From Begonia masoniana (Eukaryota; Streptophyta; Magnoliopsida; Cucurbitales; Begoniaceae): 64,000 nucleotides of DNA. The stretch spans positions 15,456,482 to 15,520,481 of the forward strand of contig CM039509.1 of the NCBI GenBank assembly GCA_022432975.1. The letters run 5' to 3'. The notes under the pieces are model-generated. The model made no database searches. It had not been told where the DNA came from and saw only the letters and a program-made list of their open reading frames with translations. How positions within the stretch are numbered: the stretch's first letter is position 1; each line of letters begins with the position of its first letter. Both the position numbers and the translations under genes were made by a program. Below are positions 22,696 through 32,490 of the stretch, piece by piece.

Positions 22696-23550
22696 CATCA
22701 AATCATTAAAATCAAGCCTTCATTCACTAATTACTCTCAAACTACTATTTCTAGCCTAATCCCAATAAAACCTAACTAAACGGGCCACTAATTTGGGTTC
22801 GGTAAAAACCGACCCGAAACTTCAAACACGCGTAACTTTTGCGTCGGATATCGGAATCGAACGATTCCAGTGGCCACATACTCCTCTAATAACCTATTTT
22901 AACCTGCCAAAAGGAATTTCAAAACAAATAAACCTAGCTAGGTCAAAACCTCCAAAAACAGAACCGGCCCTTTGGAGCTAAATCTCCCATTTTCGATTTT
23001 CAACAATTCTCACCAAATCCCTCACTAATCTATCACATTCTACCTTATTAAGTATAAATTAACAAAAACCAAAGTTTCCCAAGTCAAAAACCCAAACCAC
23101 AGCACCCTCTCCACCTACGGCTCGACCTACGATAAATATTCATCAAATCATTAAAATCAAGCCTTCATTCACTAATTACTCTCAAACTACTATTTCTAGC
23201 CTAATCCCAATAAAACCTAACTAAACGGGCCACTAATTTGGGTTCGGTAAAAACGACCCGAAACTTCAAACACGCGTAACTTTTGCGTCGGATATCGGAA
23301 TCGAACGATTCCAGTGGCCACATACTCCTCTAATAACCTATTTTAACCTGCCAAAAGGAATTTCAAAACAAATAAACCTAGCTAGGTCAAAACCTCCAAA
23401 AACAGAACCGGCCCTTTGGAGCTAAATCTCCCATTTCGATTTTTCAACAATTCTCACCAAATCCCCTCACTAATCTATCACATTCTACCTTATTAAGTAT
23501 AAATTAACAAAAACCAAAGTTTCCCAAGTCAAAACCCAAACCCAGCCCCT
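22696..23550 (+). repeat. Tandem duplication with 445-bp period inside the solo LTR
   Basis: 22696-23140 is repeated from 23141 to about 23550, nearly base for base (for example CATCAAATCATTAAAATC at both starts, and CCGGCCCTTTGGAGCTAAAT in both). The second copy loses similarity at the C run. Confidence 0.93.
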
Positions 23551-23552
23551 CT

Positions 23553-23572
23553 CCCCCCCCCCCCCCCCCCCC
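23553..23572. repeat. Homopolymer C run (20 nt)
   Basis: Twenty consecutive C follow the second unit of the 445-bp duplication. Length may be imprecise. Confidence 0.9.
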
Positions 23573-23937
23573 TCGGCTTCCTCCCTGGAACAGGGGTATC
23601 ACAGCCCCACCAAGAATCACCCATCACACACCACCAATTCCCCCTATTTCCGACACAAATCAACCACAAAAATCGGCCCAACACACAAACCACTCCACGG
23701 CCGATTAACAGAGAGAAACAGGGAGGGGAAGTTACCTGTTTTTCGGTCAGGTCTGGCGTGGAAAAACCGAACCACGCTCTGGCTTCAGCTCGCCGGAGGT
23801 TGCTCGCCTAAGCAGTGGCCGAAGCCGCGGGTCGCCGGAGGCCGCTCGCCTCTCGCCCTCGCTCTCGGGTGCTCGCCCTCGCTCTCGGGTGCTCGGGCTC
23901 GACGAACAACAGAATGGCGATTCTGTTGTTTGTCTTT

Positions 23938-23946
23938 TTTATTATT

Positions 23947-23980
<34 letters not shown>

Positions 23981-23994
23981 GTAATAATAATAAT
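23938..23994. repeat. ATT/AAT trinucleotide microsatellite
   Basis: ATT repeats switch to AAT repeats, about 19 units with one interruption (AGT). Confidence 0.92.
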
Positions 23995-24211
23995 CAATAC
24001 CACTTAATAAACCCACGTTACCATTCTGCCCTTCCAAAAATTCCATTAAATCCCGTTATCAAATTATAAATTTTCGTTAATAAACCGTTTAAGTCACTTT
24101 TAATTACTTTCCCTTCTTTTTGCTATTTCTTTTAAATTAAATAAAACAACTATCTTATTATACTTTTATTTTCTCTCCAATTTTATCCTTAAAAAAAATC
24201 CCGGGTGTTAC

Positions 24212-24427
24212 GGCCAGCTCAGTGGTACTCCTCATTCGTAGCCCAGGGCCTTGTCCCTGAGGGACTGGGTTCGAGTGGGGGGGAAGGCAAAAACCCACTG
24301 CAGGGGGTGGGAAGATCGTGAGTACACGTGGTGGGCCTGTGTGGCTGCCACGTGGCATGGTATGCGCGGCTTCTGGGCCTCGCCGGTTGGTTACTGGGCT
24401 GCGGGCCTGGGCCGGGGGACTGTGGCC
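24212..24427 (+). mobile_element. tRNA-derived SINE-like insertion
   Basis: A GC-rich 216-bp unit begins GGCCAGCTCAGTGGTACTC, which fits a tRNA A box, and carries GGGTTCGAGTGGG about 50 bases on, which fits a B box at tRNA-like spacing. It is flanked by GTTAC on both sides (24207-24211 and 24428-24432). Removing the unit and one GTTAC restores a normal GGTGTTACA LTR terminus. There is no poly(A) or poly(T) tail, and the duplication is short for a SINE. The ends also form a short inverted repeat, GGCCA and TGGCC. It could therefore be another small element that captured a tRNA gene. It is not a working tRNA gene, because no acceptor stem forms. Confidence 0.5.
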
Positions 24428-27400
24428 GTTACAATAAGCTGATTATTGTATTAAATATATGAGATTAATGAATAAATAAATAATTATGTTATTTACATTT
24501 ATCTGGAAATGCCCTTTGAAAAGGGTATTTTAGTTGTCTAATAAATCTGTTTGAGTGTTCAGAAAAACAGGGCTGAAATTGTTTTATATTGTATATCCAC
24601 TGATTTCAAAGAAAAGCTTATATCTGCCACTCGCTAAACGACAAGAACTACATTCACCGCTGGCGCTTTGAAGAAGAGTTCTCCGCCAGCTAAACAACAA
24701 AGAATTACATCTACCGCTAGCGTTTCAAAGTCTTCCAAAGATTACATCTGCCGATATCTACACGACAACGATTACATCCTCCGATGGCTAGACGACAAAG
24801 TTCAAGTTCCACCGCTGAAATTTTTGAAGACATCCACCGCTGGAATTCAAAGAAGGCATACACCGCTAGCTAAACGACAAAGGTCATATCCACCGCTAGC
24901 TAAACGACAAATTTCTGAAGACTTCTACCGATGAAATTTTGAAGACTTCTACCGATGGTATTTTAAAGTCACATCTACCGATACGGTTCAAGGCTTATAA
25001 AGTCACATCTACCGATACCGGTTCAAGCAATGTAAAGCTACATCCACCTATGGCGGTTCAGCGTTTTTAAAGTCGCATCTTCCGATGTACAGTATCTTTC
25101 GCCAGAATTCAAATTTACAGCTAAGCGATAGCGAAAGTCGTCCAGAGCATTAACTCCTGTCCACTAATGGCGAAGCACGAAAACAACTTCAGAACGCAAC
25201 GGCTAGCTGTCTAAGTACGGATGCCTCTCCAACGGTAATATATTTCCATATCCAATAAGAAGCATTCAATGAAGAGAGCCGATTACAAACAGAGTATTTA
25301 AGGGAAAAAGAAGCTCGGGAGAAAGAATTTTTGCGAAAATCATTGTTGAGCCCTAACGAGTAAACTCTTGTAATCACTCTTTATTTTTCTTCTACATCTC
25401 TCTGATTCTAAACTTGAGATTCAATCTCTGAGAGAGTGTAGTTTGTTGCTGAAAAACTACATACTTACTATTATGTAAAAGGCTGTGGATTGTCGCCCGT
25501 AAAGAACAATCTAGTTTCATAAAAGGTAGTAGATCGACGCCTGGAAAGTTCGATCTAGTTTTCTCGTGAGGAGAAGGAAAGAATCTTCAAAGGGGAGCCT
25601 TGAAGCGTGGACGTAGGCAAGCTTAGCCGAACCACGTTAAAAACTGTGGTGTCAATTTCTCTTTCTCTCTCCTTTATTGTTTGATTATTTGTTGTTTCTT
25701 TTATCAGTTGAACATAAGAAAGAAATTGATTAGATTAACAAATTAAGTTTAAAAAGTCTAATTCACCCCCCTCTTAGACAAATACGATCCTACATGGGTC
25801 ACTGCCGTGGAAGTACCCCTCCAACTGCACCTAATGATCCACCTAAGGTTCGAAGTCCTCACTTGTACGGTCAATACCTACATCACAGAGTTTAACTAAT
25901 GAGTCTAACGCTCAGCAAGATCATATCAAAGCTGTAAAATGTGCGTGCTATACATGATCATTTTCAAAACATGTACATACTTTACATTTAGATTAAAGTG
26001 GACATAATGGTTAAAGGGGCGTGTTAGGGGAGTAGGCTCAGTATACATGACATGGTTTACTATTTTTGCCTTGTCTCAGGGAATGACAAATACCAGTATG
26101 CCCTTAGGCGAGGACGTTTTTACAGAAGTCCTAGAGAAGGACAAGAACAAAACATATGTCATTCCCCATCCCACAACTTAACCAGTACATTACATTTAAT
26201 ATTTACTTATCTTTCTTGCATAAAACATGTGCATAAAACATTTTCCATGATTTCTTGAAAACATGATGCATGAACAAACGGTGCGCAGATAACATAACAT
26301 AACAGTAGACACGTCCTCAATGCATAAATGTAGACAATTCATCAAGACAGTTCAGTAAAACAACACTTAACCTAAAACATATTCTATAATCCTACTTACC
26401 CACAAGTGTACCCCATAAACCGTATAAAACCTAGTACTTTTGTGATGTAGGCCTTAAGGGCCGAACACATGCAATATGAATTTACCTCTAGTCCTTTGGA
26501 ATTAAGCAAACCTTGAGTGCTTCTTTGAAGTTTTTAGAACCTAAAAATGTGCATTTGAGCTATTAAAAATATCACAATTTGAATAAGAAAATATCCAAGC
26601 ATGAAATTAGATTTAAGAAATCTCAGAACTAAGTAACTCATTCGATAGTTCCAACTAACCATTCAAATAGCTCAAAGTTCTTTCTACTAACAAAACTCAA
26701 CAATTTCCGTTCAATATTCTCGGATTTCTCCACAATTTTAGGGTCAACTTCAAACGGTCGTGACTCCCTCAATTTTTATCTGTTTTCAATTATTAAACAT
26801 GTTTTGGAAACCTCACAATGTCTATTTTAACATGGAATCAACCATTTATCAAAATAGGATCGGAAGTAGGGTCAGAAATTTGCAAACCGAACTGCCCTCC
26901 AAAATTTTTCAGTTTTTGTACTATAATTTCAAAAATTCATAACTTATTCAATTCTTATCCGATTTCAACGATTCAACATGTTTTGGAAACTTCATAATGT
27001 CTAGTTTCTAATGGAATAATTCATTTAACAAACTAAAGCAATTAACTAAGCCGAAATTCCAGAAAATAGAATCTACCCTTTTTTGCCCTAACCTTAAAAT
27101 TTCCACCATTTTTCTTCTTCTTCCTAAACAAACCAACAAAATGATCTTAACTCAAGGTCAAACATCAATAATGGAAGAAAACTACATCAAATTTTAGAAA
27201 TTCGTGCATCAACTAGGGTTTATAAAACCTTCACAATTATCCACAAAATTATTATCATAAGCACATAAAACCTTCAATATGAATAACCCTAAACTATAAA
27301 TCCAACTTACCTTATTTTTATTAAATGAAATGAAGCTCCAAGACGTAGAGAAAAATCGGCCATGGTGGATGAGCTGAAGAAATAACATGAAGGAGAGAGA

Positions 27401-28498
27401 AGAGAATTTACTTAATTTAACCTATGCCTTGGTGGTTTAATATACACCAAGTAATTTTCTTTCATTTGCTACATGTAGTTCTAATTACATAAATCCCTCC
27501 ATCATAAAATCTATTTTGGTGTATCAATATTAACCAAGAAATTCACCATTTTCAATGAGCATGCCTACATGTAGTTTTCTCCAAATCTACATGTAGATTT
27601 TTACTTAAATTTCTAACTCCCCTCCATAAAATTCTCACGCCTAGATCCAATTATTTCACACTTGCATTTCTTCTTTCATATACTTCCTCCTCTTCAATCA
27701 TCTTTTGCATATCCATTAAACTTGAATTACCATTTAATCAATCATTCCCTTAGTTTTATCCACAATAACCATAACATTAACTAATAGTCACTTGTCCTTC
27801 AATCGTACCTTCTTAATATCTCCAAAAAAAATATATTGTCCTTAATAAGAGCCTACTTAAATATCTCTTAGATAACATTATAAAATTTCAGGTGTCACAG
27901 TCAAAGTATCACGAGAATATCTCGTACACCTTCTCTTGCGTGAAGGTGATGTTGTATGCATGTATGGAAAACTAGCAGTAGGGCGGTGATGATGCGCTCT
28001 TGGGTTTCGAATCCCTAAACCTGATCAGTGTGACTTGATGTTTCGGGATTGGTGTCGTCGTAGACTGTTGGTCGCCGGTCACTCGGGTGATTGGTTGGAT
28101 CTTTGGATCGCCGTCACGATTTCCTCCAGTCTCTTGAGACGTTATTTGGTCTTCAGATCACAGTCTTTATGTGATGGTGTGCTGGAGTGGTCCTTGTGGG
28201 ACACTTCATTTTCACTGATGACGTTTTCTGTGAAAAACAATTAGGGTTATTTTGTTGTATAGCCACCTATGTATGTAATAGGTTTTATAACTACATCTCT
28301 AAAGGCTCGTAAAGCTGGTTTTATTAAAAAGAAGAAAATAAGTTTTCTTAACTGTTTTATGACTCAAGCATAGTTCAAAGTGTAATAATGGTTTTAAAAT
28401 AAAGATAGAAAATTCAGTTTTTATAATAAGATACGTTAGGTATAAAGTATCTACTAAGTTAGTCACTCACCCCAACGACTCCCTGTCGAGTCGTGACA

Positions 28499-29500
28499 GT
28501 AGTTCTAATTGTGATCATTTTGTTATATACAACCACAACAACAAAATTTGAGTGTTTGAAAGACCCATTTAATATTCTTGCAAAAGACTTGTTAAGCGAT
28601 CATCGTTCCGAAGTTAATGTGTTAAGCTACGAATTATAAGATTGGAAATTCATGCTTTCATCGAATATGAGTGATGTTTATCTTTTAATAAAATTGACAT
28701 TGAAAAAGGACATAATTGAAGCAACAATTGAAAAAACCTATCTAGTATTGTTTCCAAAGACATTACAATTATCGTTTGAAAATGTGTCACGCCGTGAGTT
28801 ATAAGATTGAAAAGTCATGCATTCATCGATAACCAGTATGTTAATCATAATTATAATGTTTGAAGAAAGACAATTAAAATTAGAGTAGCAGCATAGTGGA
28901 TGAATTGGATACCAACTAAACCAGATATGGTGTTGTTTTATTAGAAGTATACAGACAATAGTACACATCATTCATTTTTTAAACCGAAACCCTAAAATAG
29001 ATTGGGAGGTAGAATAGAGGAAAACCCGCTGAATATTATATTTGGAAGCAATATTCTTTTTTGGATTTCTTGTCAAACCTAAAACTTCCACAGTTGGCTG
29101 TAGGAAGTCTTGCTTCATTATTCATTATACTCAAAATTCATTTATATCTCTCTGGAAATTTCAACTGATTCTAAGAATTTCATCAAGTTGATTTGTAAGA
29201 TCAAGCCTAAAGTCTATGTGATCTACAATTCAAACGATCATTTTATACATTTATACGACCATAAGACTTGGTTCTTCCTGAGATCACGATCTTGATTATC
29301 AAATCTTTTTAGTGGTATAGTGCTGCTAATTTGAGCAATTACCTAAAAAGAAGATTATAGAATGACACCATTGTTTATTTAAGTAATTCATCCTTTTAGC
29401 CAAGTGCATTGCACACTATCTCTATACCCTGTTACCTTTTGCCACCGCCTCCATTTACCACCATACCCACTTTCATCTTCATACAATAATCTCTCTCTCC
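28499..29500. other. Intergenic sequence upstream of the transporter homolog
   Basis: No gene is seen. There is a diverged direct repeat, about 28623-28690 and 28787-28855 (shared ATTATAAGATTG..AA and TCATGC.TTCATCGA). The last 200 bases have a pyrimidine-rich promoter-like character. Confidence 0.5.
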
Positions 29501-29502
29501 AA

Positions 29503-29512
29503 TCTATAAATA
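29503..29512 (+). promoter_or_regulatory. TATA box of the transporter homolog
   Basis: TCTATAAATA lies about 100 bases before the ATG, after a CTCTCTCTCC pyrimidine stretch. This is the usual layout for a plant core promoter with a start near 29535-29545. Confidence 0.55.
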
Positions 29513-29614
29513 ATCTAAGGGCGTGTGTCCTCCACAAGCAAGAAGCAAAGAACCAAGCATTTTTTCTTTTTTTCTGTCCTTTTGATTAACTTCTTAATAC
29601 TTGACATTGAAATT

Positions 29615-30305
29615 ATGGCTGCTACTGGTAATGGAGACAAATCAACTCCAGATAGTCGCGTTGGAATAATTCAAATGCATGCAAACGACCCTGAGACAGG
29701 CCATTTACAAGCAACCCAGGATGGCCATATTGACTATTCGAGAAGAGCACAGTGGCTTCGAGCAGCTGTTCTGGGAGCCAATGATGGACTTCTCACAGTG
29801 TCGTCAATAATGATGGGCGTGGGAGGGGTGAAGAAAGATTCAAAAGCCATGTTTCTTGCCGGCTTTGCAGGCTTAATCGCAGGAGCTTGTAGCATGGCGA
29901 TAGGAGAGTTTGTTTCGGTTTACACTCAGTACGACATAGAAAAGACACAAATGAAAAGAGAGCAGAAAAATGGGAGAGGAATCGGCTCAAACGAAGGACA
30001 AGGAAAGGAGAAAGAGAAGCTCCCGAGCCCAGTCCAGGCAGCCGTGGCCTCAGCCCTTGCATTTTCAGTCGGAGCCATGGTGCCGCTAGTGGGTTCTTCG
30101 TTCATAGCAGAGCATAAGGTGAGGCTTGTTGTGATGGGGGCGGTGGCATGCGTGGCGCTGGCAGCGTTTGGAGCAGGTCGGAGCAGTGCTTGGAAAGACT
30201 CCAGTGGGGAGGTCTTGTTTCAGGGTTGTGATTGGAGGGGTGATGGCCATGGCCATCACATTTGGACTCACCAAACTGGCTGCATCCACAGGGCTTCAAC
30301 TCTGA
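29615..30305 (+). pseudogene. Vacuolar iron transporter homolog (VIT/CCC1, nodulin-21-like), one apparent frameshift
   Basis: The family moves Fe2+ or Mn2+ into the vacuole or across other membranes; homologs of this short type have five membrane spans. The ATG at 29615 opens MAATGNGDKSTPD. The signatures WLRAAVLGANDGLLTVSSIM and GLIAGACSMAIGEFVSVYTQ (spans 1 and 2) are strong matches. A charged loop follows (about residues 110-140), then PVQAAVASALAFSVGAMVPL and VRLVVMGAVACVALAAFGA. One extra G near 30176 shifts the frame. The expected last segment (GGVMAMAITFGLTKLAAS, then a stop at 30303-30305) lies in the next frame. Without the shift the protein would be about 229 residues, typical for the family. 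The shift may be real or an assembly error. The gene has no introns, as usual for these homologs. Confidence 0.9.
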
Positions 30306-31090
30306 CTTTGAACCCACTTTTCTTCGTCTTTTCTCCTCTGCTAACTCAGTGGAGATGTTCGTGTCATTTCGCTTTGTGGTGTAGTGTGTTGTTTATGGAG
30401 AGATTCAAGTGGAGTCTCCCACAATGCATGATGCATTATATTATCCAATACAATGGGGTTTTCATTTGATTAACTTGTCTGCTTCAAAAAGCACTTCAAT
30501 CATTCTTCTCATCCTAGACCAATAATACGAAATTCAGGGGTACTAATTTAATCTTTTTCACAATTTCTTCCAATACTTGAAAACCAAACATTTCAGTGCA
30601 TTACGCTTATTGGCAATGACTAGTTTTTTTAAATCATTTCATTTTTTTACAATTTTTAGATTTCTATTATTAGCGGTTCAATTACCGTAGAAATCACATA
30701 TTTTTATGTAGATTGATATTTTAAAAACAATTAATGATGTAATTTACCAAACATGCAATTTTATAAGTAAAATCAAGTTTCCTAACTGATTTTTTATTTT
30801 TATTTTTTATTTTGGCACCGTTTACAGTTAGTTACTATTGAAAAAATTGCAGGTATTCAAATTTCAAAACCCACCCTCAAAATGTAGCTCAGCTGCTGCT
30901 AATAGTTGTACATATGTACGTGTACACACAAACACACACTGCGGAAGTACAAAAATTCACTAACATACCATGCATGTTCAGTAGAAAAATTAAAAAATAT
31001 GTAAGAATCTTACTTAGCTTCTTTGCCATGAATATATAAATGTATCTGAATAAAATGTTACAAACTGGAAAAGACCTTTAAATTCACACA
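30306..31090. other. Downstream and intergenic AT-rich region
   Basis: This is probably the 3' UTR of the transporter homolog, then T-rich spacer. AATAATA-type poly(A) signals occur near 30520. No other gene is seen. Confidence 0.4.
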
Positions 31091-31820
31091 TATTCTTCTC
31101 ATTCTATGTCAGCATACATACATTCTGTTTGCAACAAGATCATCTTTAGTTCGGGCAATCCATCGTCCATGCAAGGAAATCAACTCAACCAAAAGGAAAA
31201 ATCAATACTAAAATTACAAAGCACATGCTCAAGAAGATCAAATATATATCAGGCAACCTTAAAAAAGCTCGGCAAACATTTAGAACGTTGAAGTACCCAC
31301 AGAAGAAGCTTGATGGGTTTGAAGGAGTGGTGAATTTCTAGTAGTAGAGATATATTACTGGAAACAATTTCCTCTGAACATGTATAAGTTGAGGACTGGT
31401 CGGAAAAAGTCTAGTGATCCCCAAAGAAAATGTCTCGAACTAAATCGATCCAAAACGAAAACGCTACTATATCGCAGGAGCCAAACAAATTTGGGAACCG
31501 AGATATCACCTCAAATGAACAGAACCGCAATCAGAATCTCCATTAGTGATTTTGAGATAGTATATGCAGTTGAACAAGGCAAGAACAACAATCCTCCCCA
31601 ATATGAGCAAAATTGAATGGATGGCCAGATCAAATATTCTATCGTTTATAGGAAAGCGGTTGCCAAACTCGTTAAGAGATGCAAAACAACTTGCCATGTA
31701 GTTATTAAACCGAACCCTTTTCGACCGGAGTGCTGTGCATGCATAACTAACTTGAGCTAAACCGGAATGGCTTGTGGCAGAACAAAGACTCGCATAAACT
31801 AAGTTTAAAGCCACGTCCAA

Positions 31821-31946
31821 CTAAAAAGAAGTGAATTAGGTATCCAACAAGATCAAAACTAGCCGAACATGCTGCCAAAAGGTTCACAACATCACTAGAG
31901 CACAAACCATAATCAACAAAACAAGCATTAAAGGAAAAACAATTAC
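31821..31946 (-). other. RZ-1A: Possible 3' UTR intron of the RZ-1A-like gene
   Basis: On the minus strand the donor reads GTCAACAG|GTAATTG (31946) and the acceptor CTTCTTTTTAG|TTGG (31821), giving a 126-base AT-rich intron about 0.55 kb after the stop codon. This is a splice-site pattern only; no transcript evidence is available. Confidence 0.35.
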
Positions 31947-32490
31947 CTGTTGACTCTGTTCTCATTAGTAAGCGATGTAAGAGGGCAACAGAATCCCTTT
32001 TTCATTTTTTAAGCAGCTTCTGATTCTGATGAAGTAAGAAACACAAGAACTACCCCGCGATGAATTTCAACAAGTTCTCTCAGGCCCGTAAATCACATCG
32101 GATGGTGCAGCAAGTATGAGAATTTTCTAAGTAGAAGATTCGCAACAAATCCGCAGCAATTATGAAATTCAAAGACCATTTAGATCACAGCCCAATGTAC
32201 ATAATAAGTACGCAATTAGACTTCAAATCGGACCAGAACACCTGAACAAGAATTTAGGAACATAAACAGTTGAATATTTGTGCAGATTCCACACTTCAAA
32301 AGACAGAACTAAAGAGAAACATCCTGTAAAATAAAACTTCCAACACTCCTAGGAATGTCACAGCAATACTTCCACGACCTCAGCTGCATTAGAATGTGGA
32401 TAACATCTCATCAGATTAAGATAAACCACAAAGAAGGTGACTCTAAAGATAGGTTCCAGTGCCATACCTCAATTACAAGTCTTCACTCTC

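Larger units (their letters stand above)
21362..24433 (-). mobile_element. Solo gypsy-type LTR nested in the copia 3' LTR
   Basis: It starts TGTAATGCCCCCG, ends GTTACA, and is flanked by ATAAG on both sides (21357-21361 and 24434-24438). In minus orientation it starts, once the SINE-like insertion is removed, TGTAACACCCGGGATTTTT and ends GGGGGCATTACA, like the other gypsy LTRs. It shares the CAATGATGCATGACAC and GTTCTATGGTGTAGGCC type blocks with them (22550-22630). No gag or pol is present. It holds a 445-bp tandem duplication, a C run, an ATT microsatellite and a 216-bp insertion. Without the last two extra blocks it is about 2.4 kb. Confidence 0.8.
12342..25794 (+). mobile_element. SIRE/Maximus-like Ty1-copia retrotransposon, complete but decayed
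   Basis: The element has paired LTRs (12342-13832 and 21266-25794, the latter interrupted), a TSD of TGGGT (12337-12341 and 25795-25799), a primer site, gag, pol in copia order, an additional long 3' reading frame and a polypurine tract. The extra ORF with a hydrophobic part, a proline-rich part and a coiled-coil part is the trait of the SIRE lineage. Many stops and frameshifts break gag and pol, so it is not autonomous. Without the nested solo LTR it is about 10.4 kb. It sits inside a solo gypsy LTR. Confidence 0.92.
21266..25794 (+). mobile_element. 3' LTR of SIRE-like copia, interrupted
   Basis: It starts TGTTGACTTAAATT at 21266 and ends ATACGATCCTACA at 25794. The two pieces are 21266-21361 and 24439-25794, together about 1452 bp. 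The break is a solo LTR with TSD ATAAG. The rest follows the 5' LTR base for base apart from scattered changes. Confidence 0.93.
11794..27899 (-). mobile_element. Solo gypsy LTR (antisense), interrupted by SIRE-like copia
   Basis: Outer ends are TGTAACGACCC at 11794 and GGTGTCACA at 27899, flanked by ATCAA (11789-11793) and GTCAA (27900-27904), a 5-bp target duplication with one change. Without the copia insertion it is about 2.65 kb: 11794-12341 plus 25800-27899. That size resembles the other Tekay-like LTRs in the window. Shared internal text includes CCTACATCACAGAG..AACTAATGAGTCTAACGCTCAGCAAGA near 25880, which aligns with 44315 onward. No coding sequence of its own is present, so it is a solo LTR produced by LTR-LTR recombination. 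Confidence 0.8.
10444..28498 (+). mobile_element. Gypsy-type LTR remnant, copy B, split by nested insertions
   Basis: The left part (10444-11793) follows copy A from the ..CCACGTTG..TTTTGG block to the GAGCAGTCTTGG block. It resumes at 27900 with TCAAAGTATCACG and ends CGAGTCGTGACA at 28498. Copy A reads GAGCAGTCTTGGCCTCAAAGTATTA without interruption (about 9750), which proves the two halves were once joined. The interruption is the solo LTR 11794-27899. A GTGTCGACC cluster occupies 11035-11345. The terminal GTGACA fits an LTR 3' end. Confidence 0.7.

Noticed and set aside
24212..24290. Possible tRNA gene
   Set aside because: A and B boxes are present, but the acceptor stem and anticodon arm do not form, and the sequence belongs to a 216-bp insertion.
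25800..27899. Possible host gene between the copia and gypsy LTR tail
   Set aside because: The stretch aligns with other gypsy LTRs by shared blocks and ends in LTR-type GGTGTCACA; no gene motifs were found.
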